Below, in pieces: positions 48,531 to 59,051 of a stretch of DNA of 64,000 bases. Source of the stretch: Torreya grandis (lineage: Eukaryota > Streptophyta > Pinopsida > Cupressales > Taxaceae). Position numbers and translations under genes: made by a program. The first letter of the stretch is position 1; every line of letters starts with the position of its first letter. The notes beneath the pieces are model-generated. The model did not search any database. It was not told where the DNA came from and saw nothing but the letters and a program-made list of their open reading frames with translations. The DNA is taken from positions 946,001 to 1,010,000 of the forward strand of contig JARHVA010005486.1 of assembly GCA_037957365.1 (NCBI GenBank). Direction: 5' to 3'.

Positions 48531-51493
48531 TATTGGGATTTTAGTGGAATTGATGTGTTGTAATTGATGTCAAGTGTTATTGGTGATGACAAAGTGTTAT
48601 GAGAGTGCTCTTAGTTTAACATGCATGATCTGAGTGCTTAGTTTAGTCTTGTTTGCTAATGGGAGTAGTTAGAGAAATTGATTATATGAAGGCATGAGTG
48701 GATATCATATATCTTGGAGAGAGATAATTTGGCATGTTCTTGGTATGATCCTAACAAGATAAGTCTTCTCATATGGTCTTCATGTGGATTGGAAGTCATC
48801 TTATGCTTTGTGTGCTTGACTTTGCTAGGTTGCCTGATAAGGTAAGAGGTATATGAATTGTCTATTCCTAGTTTTTGGTTATAGTATTTGACATGATTGG
48901 ATTGAATATATATAAGGTGTTATGAGCTTAGTGGATAAGTTTCCAAGTATCTTCAAGAGGCAATTTGGTCTAGTGGTTCTAGACCTATTAGGCAAGGGGG
49001 GCTAATGAGGTCCTTATGAGTAGTCATCAAGAAATTTCATTTAGTAGAGCTTATGTAAGAATGTTTTATGGTAATAAATTCTTTTTTAAAGGTGTTGACC
49101 AATTTTTAGGCCTTGAAGAGAAAGAGAAAGTAAGTTAGTATGTTAAGATGTATTCTGTGCATGCAAAATAGAGGTTTCCTAGCTTGAGAAGAAGTTTGTA
49201 ATACTCATTGGCACATGTAGACTTTTCATGGGGATATAAACCTTATATTAGAGGTGTAACACAGACCTAAGAATTATTTCCAAGTATTTTTTTAGTGGAT
49301 TGAGGGACAGAGCTTTATGAACATTTGTTAAGAATGTAAATTGGTCAGAAACCCTTTATAAACCCTCATAATGGAATGATTAGAGAGATCTTTCTAGAAA
49401 GGACCCAAAATGGATTTTTTTAAAAAGTTTGACTATTAGAAGATATAAAGGATTATTCTAGGCATCTCCAAGTGTTAGTGGTGTGTCAGGGAAAAGAGCA
49501 GAAGGCATAGAAATATGCTTGCTTCTAAAGATTTTAATGTTACAGGCAGGGTTGACTGAGTCAACACATGAGAATTATTGGAGCTTGAAGGCCAATAATT
49601 TTTATTTAAGTACATAGAGTTATTTTGGAAATAAATATTCATTGTTTGAATTATATAATTCAATCAAGTTGACTATTCGCTAATCTATAGATGGTGAAAA
49701 TAGTGAACAAATATCTAGGTCGAGTAAATATGTGCTTAGGGAAGTGTTCCAAGTGAGTAAGGATGAATCCAATGGTTTGGGGTATTTTTTTAAGACATAT
49801 TACTTATGTTACCTTTATTTTTATATGATTTTTATGACCATACATAGGCAAGAAGGTGCCTTCAAGATGACTTGTCTATGTAATGAGGACAGTAAAGAAT
49901 TATGTCGCATAGAATGATCTATATGTTTCATATATGACATTAGACCTATATATGATTGTGATTGTAAATGTTATAAGTTTGTTTAAGGATCACATGAATG
50001 CATTGGAATATCAATAAAGTGTCTTCACAAGTATTAAATTTCATGTTCATCATGACTAGTTTTTGGAATTTATAGGCAATCTAGAGTGGCCTATTTGAAG
50101 AGGCTAGTTTGAGATATTATGAGTATAGTTTAAGGTAAGTGAGATCTTGGTGGTATTATATGAGTCTCATATATTAAAAACATGGAGTTTTTATTCATAT
50201 TTTTACTCTAGTTTGATATGATCAATCAAAGTTCTTTGATTGAATTTTTGATGTGCATGACCAGTCTGAGTGGTCATCTTAAGAGAATTGGTTTGAAATT
50301 GTTTGGTTTATGTAATGGTGAATAATGGATTTATTAATGTTATTAAGGTCATGTAGGATATATATATGTGATTTATTTATGATGTTTTTTTTATAAAATC
50401 ATCTACATGATTCAGTTCTTCTTGGTAGTATTTTATGGGTGTTTACAGGTCTTAGAGTGAGAGAGAAAATGGCTTAGATAGAGTGATTTGGAGTTATAGG
50501 TGGATTGGACACTTTATTAAGTGTGTAATTGTTTTTTTAGATCCATTTTTATGTTTTTTAATCATTAGTGAGGGCTATTATTCATGGATATGGTCATATG
50601 TGGTGAATTACCTATAAGGGCTAATGCATTAGGCCTAATTGAGATATAAAGGAGGATTGAGCTTGTTTTGAAGTATGGATGACCTATGGAGTGTTTGAAT
50701 TGGATTTATGACATGTATGAGGATAATTTATAATGTTAATAAAAGTATGTGAATTATCTTGTCTGGCCAAGATGGGTTAGATGATAGAGTGATATATATA
50801 CAAGGTTAAATTAGGCTATTTTTGAAGGAGTGAGAGTAGAGTGTATTCAAGTGAAGGGAAGAGCTCAGTAAAGGAGTAGATATGGGTCATTGAGGATCAT
50901 AAAAGGGTGAAGAAGATTATTCATGTTTTATTTATCATTTTAATGAGATAACAAGTCATTAGACCTAATAGTCTAAAGTGTGACTTGGTTGAGCAAATGA
51001 GGTAGGTGTGTCTGCCTTGTGAAGAGAAGTAGTTTTATAGGTGTTAGAGCAAGAGAAGGTCATCATCAAGTGTCAAAGATATCAGAATAGTGGTGTAAAT
51101 AATATTAGATGTGGTTGAGTGGGTGATTAATCAACTAAGGGTTTATATCCTCCTTGCTAGTTGGAGCTAGCTAAAGGTCTAGTTGGAGCTGGACTAAATT
51201 GAAGGGCAGATGCTCCTTGATTAGTTGGTTCTATTCTAAATTCTCTTATTTGCTTCATCTTATAGGATAGTAGTCAATTATTTTTTTAGGATTTAGAGTG
51301 GGTTTTCTCCCCTAGAGGTTTTCCCACATAAATGATGTGTTCACATGATGTATGCTCTTGTTCATGCTTTGGATATTTAAGTTTTCATGTTCATGTTGCT
51401 AGATCAGATTAATGAATGATGAATGGGTTTATGGAATTGAATTTATATTATTGTCAACTAATTTACCCCCACTCTTATTAGTAACTCTCAACA
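48531..51493 (+). repeat. LARD 5' LTR, 2963 bp
   Basis: Matches 54648-57604 along its length, with many single-base changes and small gaps. Contains the palindrome TTGACTGAGTCAA (49552-49564). ORF 49732-49917 has a twin at 55848-56033 because of the LTR identity and is not a gene. Confidence 0.9.
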
Positions 51494-54400
51494 ATTGGTT
51501 TTAGATTTGGACCTTTTGAGGAGGCTTGGCAGCCTCTAGGTGATCCTAAGTAACTTGAGGTGTGATGAGGACATTATACATTTTGCTTACAGAGATGGAT
51601 AAGTTTGTGAAGATCATGGTTAATGGTTGCATAGTAGTCTACATATTAGCACTAGAAAGGTTGAATAAGGACTATACTAAGGATAATTCCAATATCAAAC
51701 CTATGTTGAATGATAAATCTTATTGAGGATGGTCTCTTGATTAGCTAAAATGAAAGAAGAGAGATAGGCAGTGGTTTGATTAGAATCCTAGAGTATGAGA
51801 CCTAATTAAGGTCTATCTGAATCTTCTTGAATTATGAAGGTATGAGCATGTCATACTATTTATATTTGTTTTAAGTTAACAAAATATAATGAAGAAACTC
51901 TAAATATCACTTGAAGTCATGACCTTTTTACATTGACAAAGAAGTCAAGAGGATGTTATGTGAGTGTATGACAGTTGTACAAGTCTTTGAGGGTATGGAG
52001 ATTGATATGAGAGGTCATATGAGGTTTCAAGACTACTTAAGGCACTAATGGAAGTTAAAGGATTTCATTAGAAAAGTTTTTGTCTAAAAATATGACCATT
52101 GGATTTTGAAATTTCAAATTTATCAAAGGAAATGAGTTTGAAATAATTGGATTATAGTTGCCATGGATGAAGAAGTCAAATCAAGATAAGGTAAAAAGAA
52201 AAGTTAAAGAGGAATCTATGTAGAATATCCTCCAAGTGGTGGTTTTTTTTAAGTTTCTATGCTTGGAATGAATGCTTGATCTCAAGGAGGTGTCTAAAGT
52301 ATAGTGATATGAAGATGCCATAAGTTCTAAGTTTTTATAACAAAATCTTAATTGTGAGGGTAAGGTTGATCTATTGAGTCAATTTAAAGGGCTTTCATGA
52401 AGAGATAAATAGACTAAGAGGTTGGTTATAACCTTATGGTTATGTATCATGAGTTTTTTTTACTGTGGTATCTTATGTTGATAATTTTTGAAGGAAATAT
52501 TGCTTATTAGATGACTGATAGCTAGCAGGTGTATAACACAAAATTTTATGACTATGTGTTTCTTTGAAGTGATTTTGAAGAGTTCTTAGCCATAATGGCT
52601 TAAAGTGTATAAAGGATATAGATGGTTGATGAATTAAGGATCATATAGTAGTTATAATTGATTATCTTAGATGTTCACATTAACCTAAGAAGATAGTTGG
52701 AAGTAAGAATGATGTTCAAAAGGTATGTTCAAGTCTTTTGGTCCTAAAGTGCATTTTTGATCAATTTTTGATACCTTGGGTGAGTGGTGATTTGAAAGAG
52801 AAGGAAGAATTAATTTTTTTGAGGACTTGAGGTAGGTTTAAAAAATTCATTCCTAGGTGGTTCGAATATTTGATTGCTTAGATATGATTTTTATGGTCAA
52901 AAGTCTAAGATGACTATTTTTGGCAGTGATGACTACCTAAAAAGTGCCAAAGTTGCTTATATAGTGTTTTAAGGTAAAAATAAATTTTATAATGAATAAT
53001 TCAAGTTTGTTTTGGTATTTAAAAGGATAAAATATAGCTTTAAGGTGTTTATGAGGTGTCTAGGTGTGATTTTGATCATTTGGTCAAGATGATTGTTGTA
53101 CATTCTTGCCTGTATACACAAAAAGCTTGGTTTCAAGGGTCATATGAATATTGGAGATGTATCATAAATTATTATATTCTAAATAAGTTTTTACATGTGT
53201 TTTAGACTATTCTAGGAGGTTTCATATGTGGATGAATGTTTTTGTGCCAGGTGGAAGGTTTTGAGTGATCACATGCTTCTCTTCATATGGGCATGTGTTT
53301 GGTGGCCTAAAGGAAGTCATGGTTACCAAAGGTTTGGAGGATTGTAATTTTTTAGGGTAGTTTTTTTTTGTGGTCTCTAGGTGTGGTATCCAACTTAGGT
53401 GTCTATGTTGACCATAGGTTAACCTTTGACCAAGGTTTACTTTAAAGGCCTAGTCATTTAAGGCATGATTGAAAAAGTGGTCTATATTTGGATTTGAAGG
53501 TTGGAAGATTAAAATAAGTTTAAAGGGCCAAATGGGTAGTTGAAACAACTTTTAAATTGATCTGAAGGTAAGCATATTTCAATTTATTCAAGTTTTGGTC
53601 TTCTAAGAGGCCTAATTGGCCAATAGGGCTAAAGAAGGAAGTATGCTAAGGAGGATGAGTTGGAAGATAATTATTGGCATGTATGTGGGGTAATGGTAAT
53701 GGAATATATATATATATAGTTTCATGATTTTAAAGGTTACACATAGAGATGTATGAGGTCTACATTGACTAGATAGGGTTACAAGAGGTTTAAGTAGGCC
53801 TAGTAGAAAAATTGAGCAATTTTGTGATATATTTCCAAATAAGGTTGGATTTTTTGCTTCCAAATGAGTAGGTTGGTATATTATAAGCATGATTTATTTA
53901 TGTTTATATAATTTAAGTGCCTTTGGTGGTCTGCAAGGTGCCTTGAGTGAAAATATATGTGAGTTTGTATAGTGGTATGGTGCTCATATTGTTGTATTAG
54001 TTGATGGTAGCTATTCTTGAAGGTCCCATAGGTATGCATGGATTTTATAGATCAAGGAAGAAATTTAAAAGTGGATCAAGGTCCTAGGGGGATGTATGTT
54101 ACTATGAAATTGGTGATAGGTCCAAGGATCTAGGTAGCTTGGGAGAAGGACTGAGTTCTAGCTATTCAATTTTGCTTGAGAAGATTCAGTTATCTGATCA
54201 GATATTTAAAAGGAAGTGAGTATGATTTAGTGTTGTCTAGGTCTCTTAGAGACTTATATTTTTAATTTTAGTGGTTAGCAAAGGGGGATTTTAATTCTTT
54301 GTTTCTCAAGTGGTAGTGCTCTGAGGGGGAGCTAGTGTGCTTTCCTAGTTGTTAGGTCCAAGCATCTTATAGGTCTTTTAGAGTTATGAATTGAGTTGGT

Positions 54401-54647
54401 TCTTGAATGGAGGTTGGTATAAGGATTAAAACTATGGTTTATTTATGATGTGATCATAACAATTGGTGTGATTTAAATTTCAAAGGATGAGAGAGAAATT
54501 TATGTGCTACTGGTTGTGTTCTTGGTTTAATTTCTTAAATTGCTTGATTAAAGATAAAAGAGCCTTTTTGATAGATGAGTCCACTTTGTCATTTTAGAAA
54601 ATGGGGAGAGGTAAAGGAGTGTTTCCATCAATTAAAAATGGGAATAT
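51494..54647 (+). repeat. LARD internal region, non-coding
   Basis: PBS-like ATTGGTTTTAGATTTGG begins at 51494 (decayed TGGTATCAGAGC). The rest has no ORF beyond the chance ORF at 53612-53890 on the minus strand. Blocks align in reverse with 30696-32709. Purine-rich AAAATGGGGAGAGGTAAAGG near 54598 and AAAAATGGGAAT near 54635 precede the 3' LTR. Confidence 0.8.
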
Positions 54648-57604
54648 TATTGGGATTTTGGTGACAATGATGTGTTATCATTGATGCCAAGTGGTATTAG
54701 TGATGACAAAGTGGTAAGAGAGTGATCTTGGTTTAACATGCATAATCTTAGTGCTCAGTTCAATCTTGGTTGATAGTGGGAGTAGTTAGAGTAGTTGATT
54801 CTATAGAGGCATGACTGGATAGCATGGATCTTTGAGAGAGATAATTTGACATGTTCTTAGTATGATCCTAACAGGATAAGTCTTCTCATATGGTATTCAT
54901 GTGGAGTGTAAGACATCTTATGCTTTGTGTGTTTGACTTTGCTAGGTTGTCTTATAATGTAAGAGGTATATGCATTATGTATTATTGGTTTTTGGTTCTC
55001 TTATTTAACATGAGTATATTGAAGATATCTAAGGTGTTATGAGCTAAGTGGATAAGTTTCCAAGTATCTTCAAGAGGCAAGTTGGTCTAGTGGTTCTAGG
55101 CATATTAGCCAAGGTGGGATAATGAGGTCCTTGTGAGTATTCATGAAGATATTTAAATTATTAGCACTCATGTAATCAATTTTTGTGGTATGAAATGGTT
55201 GGTGAAAGGTGTTGACAAATTTTTAGGACCTGAAGAGGAAGAGAAAGTAAGTTAGTACGTTGGGATGTATTGTGTGCATATAAAATAGAGGTTTCCTAGC
55301 CCAAGAAGAAGTTTGTGATACTCATTGGCATGTGTATACTTTTCATTGGGATATTATCCTTTTGGGAGAGGTGTAACATGGAAATAATAATCCTTTCCAA
55401 GTATTTTGTAGTTGATTTATGGACAAATCTTTATGAACATTTATTAAGAATGTAAATTAGTCAGAAACCCTTTATAAACCCTCATAATGGAGTGATAGGA
55501 GAGATATTTATAGAAAGGACCCAGAATGGATTAGTTGACCAAGTTTTAATATTATAAGGTATACAATATTATTCTAGGAATATCTAGGTGGTACTGGTGT
55601 GTCAGGGCAGTGAGTAGAAGGCAAAAAAATATGCTTATATCTATAGATTTTACTGTTATAGGTAGGGTTGACTAGGTCAACACATGAGAGTTATTAGAGA
55701 TTTAAGTCCAAGACTTGTTATTTAAGCCCATAGAATTTTTTTGGAAATAAATAATCACTATGTCAATTATCCAAGTCAATGAAGTTGACTAGTTGCTAAT
55801 CTACAGATGGTGAAAATAGTGAACAAATGTCCAAGTAGAGTAAATATGTGCTTAGGGAAGTGTTCCAAGTGAGTAAGGATGAATCCAATGGTTTGGTTTA
55901 TTTTTTTCAGACATATTTATTATGTTCCCTTGATTTTTATATGATTTTTATGACCATACATGGGCAAGAAGGTGCCTTCAAGATGACTTGTCTGAGTAAT
56001 GAGGACAATAAAGAAGTATGTCTCATAGAATGATCTATATGTTTCATATATGACATTAGACCTATATATGTTTGTGATTTGAAATGTTATAAGGTTTTTT
56101 TAGGATAAAATTATTTAATTTTAATACCAATAAAGTTTCTTCAAAAGTGTTATATGTCATGTTCATCATGACTTGTTTTTGGAGCTTGTAGGCAGTCTGG
56201 AGTGGCCTATTTAGAGAGGCTAGTTTGAGCTATTTTGAGTAGAGTTTAAGGTGAGTGAGATATTGGTGGTATTATATGAGTATAATATATTTACATGGAT
56301 TTTTTCTTCATATTTTTCCTCTATTTTTATTGGATCAGTTAAAGTTCTTTGACTAAGTTTTAGATGTGCATAACCAGTCTAAGTGGTCATCTTGAGAGAA
56401 TTGGTTTGAAGCTATTTGGTCTATGTAATGGTGAATAATGAATTTATTAATGTTATTAATTCAATTTAGGATATATAAATGTGAATTTTTTAGGATTTTT
56501 TTTGATAAAATCATCTGCATGCTTTAGCTTTTGGCAATATTTTTTGGGTGTTTATAGGGCTTGGAGCAAGAGAGAAAATGGCTTAAATAAAGTAGTGATT
56601 TGGAGTTCCAGGTAGATTGGACACTTGTGGAAGTGTGAAATGATATTATAAGATCCATTTTTATATTTTTTAATCATTTTTAAGGTTTATTATTCATTTA
56701 TATGGTCATATGTGGTGAATGACCTATAAGGGCTAATGTATTAGGCCTAATTGAGATCTAAAGGAGGATTGAGCTTGTTTTGAAGTATGGATGACCTATG
56801 GATTGTTTGAGTTGGATTTATGACATGTATGAGGATATTTTATAATGGTAATAAAATTATGTGAAGTATCTTGGCTGATTAATATGGGTTAGATGATTGA
56901 GTGATATATATACAAGGTCAAATTAGCCTATTTGTGAAGGAGTGAGAGCAGAGTGTATTCAAGTGAAATGAAGAGATAAATCAAGGAGTGGAGATGGGTA
57001 TTTTAGTATAATAAAAGGTTGAAGAGTATCAATCATGTTTTATTAATCATGTTCATGATCTAACAAGTTATTAGACCTAACAGTCTAAAGGGTGACTTGG
57101 TTGAGCAAATGAGGTAGGTGTGTCTGCCTTGTGAAGAGAAGTAGTTTTGCAAGTGTTAGAGAAAGATACTGTCATAATAAAGTGTATAATACATAAAATT
57201 TGTGGTAGAAATTAGAGTAGAGGTGTTTTAGTGGGTTCTTAATCACCTAGGGAGTTGTAGCCTCCTTGTTAGTTGGAGCTAGCTAAAGGTCTAGTTCGAG
57301 CTGGACTAAATTGAGGGGTGGATGCTCCTTAATCATTTGGTGCCAGTATAAAGTATCTTGTTTGATTTATCTTATAGGATAATATTCCATTTTTTTTCAA
57401 TGTGTTTTCTCCCCCTAGAGGGTTTCCCACATAAATTATGTGTTCACATGATGTATGTTCTTGTTCATGCTTTGGATATTTAAGGTTTCATTTTCATGTT
57501 ACTAGATTAGATTAATGAATGATGAATGGGTTTAAGGAATTGAATGTACATTATTTTATACTTATTCACCACCCCTCCCCCACTCTCAATAGCTACTCTC
57601 AACA
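54648..57604 (+). repeat. LARD 3' LTR, 2957 bp
   Basis: Partner of 48531-51493. Contains TTGACTAGGTCAA (55668-55680) at the equivalent place. Confidence 0.9.
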
Positions 57605-57609
57605 AATCC
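57605..57609. repeat. Target site duplication of LARD (right), AATCC
   Basis: Partner of CATCC at 48526-48530. It is followed by six bases (TCTAGG) and then the target duplication of the next element. Confidence 0.55.
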
Positions 57610-57615
57610 TCTAGG

Positions 57616-57620
57616 GTAAC
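57616..57620. repeat. Target site duplication (left), GTAAC
   Basis: Identical to 62887-62891. Confidence 0.92.
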
Positions 57621-57869
57621 TGTTGACCCAATTTTGCCCCTCAGGCAAAATCCCGGTCACCTCCTATACTTGCTTTGCATGACCAGTCATTTTGGGTTGC
57701 AAGGTCCACTTTTAGGTTTCGATAGCTCCGTTTCAAAGCATTGGTTCATCAGCCTCATTCATTGACATTCACAGTAGCAAGAGACAGAGTCTTCAAACTT
57801 TCACACAAGGAGAAAAGAAAGAAAAAAACTGGGGCATTCAACACTTAGGCAAAAAGGAATGGCAAACAA

Positions 57870-58160
57870 AATGCAGAGGGCGGCAAAATCGCCGCCCACA
57901 ACATGGGCAGGTAAAAAGAGACCTCCTACATGCAATGTAGAGGGCAGAAAAATCACCGCCCACAACACTGGTGGAGAAAAAGAGGCCACTAACATCGGCC
58001 GACATTGGCAAAACTGCCGCCATTGGCAGCTTACATAGGCTGACATCAGCAAAACTACCGCGGTCGGCATCTTATCGACCGACATCGGTAGTAGTCCTAC
58101 ATGCAATCCACTGTAGCAGGTGGCAAATTCACTGCCCACAACATGAGGTGGCAAAAAACA
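57870..58160. repeat. Hairpin-forming modules in U3
   Basis: GGGCGGC AAAATC GCCGCCC (57878-57897) is a perfect 7 bp stem with a 6-nt loop. Related modules of the form GGCGGCAAAATC..CGCCCACAACA occur near 57942 and 58118, and CCGACATCGGC-like words lie between them. The same block is in the 3' LTR (61749-62040), with the stems partly broken by transitions. Confidence 0.75.
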
Positions 58161-58309
58161 CTTGTAGAGCACAGAAAAAAGCCTGCCCAGCCACCGGAGG
58201 AGAAGACTAGCACGTAAAACGAGGCAATAAGCATGGTCTTGGCAGACTTGTGATGTCAGCTATAGTTTTTTTTCACTCTTCTCAATGAAACTTCTCTTGG
58301 ATCTTCTAA

Positions 58310-58317
58310 TATAAATA
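58310..58317 (+). promoter_or_regulatory. TATA box of 5' LTR
   Basis: TATAAATA, 689 bases from the LTR start and 80 bases before the AATAAA signal; conserved at 62189 in the 3' LTR. Confidence 0.65.
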
Positions 58318-58396
58318 CACAGACTTGTTCATTTATCAGGGGGATCTTCTCACACTTTTGTAAAGAGCACTGCTCTCCAAATTTTCCACCTGAATC

Positions 58397-58402
58397 AATA
58401 AA
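58397..58402 (+). terminator. Polyadenylation signal AATAAA in 5' LTR
   Basis: Conserved at the same LTR position in the 3' LTR (62276). The short TATA to AATAAA distance suggests a short R region. Confidence 0.5.
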
Positions 58403-59011
58403 AGATAGTTTTTACCTCTATTTGGATGGATCTTTCTGTGTATGCATTGAATGTTAATCTGTGTCCAGTCATTGTCTCTTGATGCTCTCATAGGTTCAAC
58501 ACCAACAAACCTGTGATCTACAAAGTGCCACTGTCTGATGTTGCCAAGAGTAGAGTTCTATTTTGGAGGTATAAAATAGGTGAGGTCACTTACAGTGTGT
58601 ATTCCTCAGCACCTTGGTGAGTCCCTATTTCTTGTGCTTTCCATAAGAACCTCCCTGACATCCCAGAGACCTAGTCTTTCCTGCCAGATCTGAGTGTATG
58701 TATGTTTTTGCCTGATCCTGAGTGTGGATGTGGAAGGTCAACCTGTTTTTGGTGTATCACCTCTTTTAGAGTAGGCTGTTTGTTTTCATGCTTTTTCTCT
58801 CTCTCTTTTCATTCCCCCCAGTATACCTATATACCTATATTTTTGTACTGCTTGAAACAAACAAGATACATCAGAGGGAACTAGCCCATACCTAGAGACT
58901 CTCCTCTCCTGCTTCGCCGTCCCACAGGCGAGAGAGGGGTTTCCATGTTGCAGGGAGAGGGCAGGAATCTATTTTTTTGCCGCAGGGTGCACTTTTTAGC
59001 GTCAACAGTTT

Positions 59012-59031
59012 TGGTACACTCGGTGGGACCT
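59012..59031 (+). promoter_or_regulatory. Primer binding site candidate
   Basis: TGGTACACTCGGTGGGACC starts five bases after the LTR end. It resembles, with changes, the TGGCACGCCCGGTGGGAC type that I recall from Tat-like plant elements. The tRNA is not identified. Confidence 0.5.
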
Positions 59032-59051
59032 CAAGTTTTCTAACGCAGTAA

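Larger units (their letters stand above)
48531..57604 (+). mobile_element. LARD-type non-coding LTR element, 9.07 kb
   Basis: LTRs of 2963 and 2957 bp (48531-51493 and 54648-57604) surround a 3154 bp internal region without any supported coding frame. Both LTRs start TATTGGGATTTT and end CTCTCAACA. A decayed iMet-type PBS follows the left LTR and a purine-rich stretch precedes the right one. The flanking pentamers are CATCC and AATCC. Same family as the array at 21698-35865, in opposite orientation. It sits inside the plus-strand gag gene. LARDs are thought to be mobilised by proteins from other elements. Confidence 0.88.
57621..59007 (+). repeat. 5' LTR, 1387 bp
   Basis: Partner of 61500-62886 with no net length change. 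About 20 differences lie in the first 220 positions, mostly transitions; later parts differ less. It contains the G+C-rich hairpin modules (57870-58160), TATAAATA at 58310, AATAAA at 58397 and a long U5. ORFs 57801-58172, 57838-58023, 57971-58210 and 58702-58884 are LTR frames with no known domain. Confidence 0.95.

Noticed and set aside
57801..58172. Minus-strand ORF of 123 codons with Cys-rich, secreted-protein look
   Set aside because: It lies in the antisense of the LTR hairpin modules; the 3' LTR copy is broken into shorter frames and there is no known domain. The composition follows from the GC-rich repeats.
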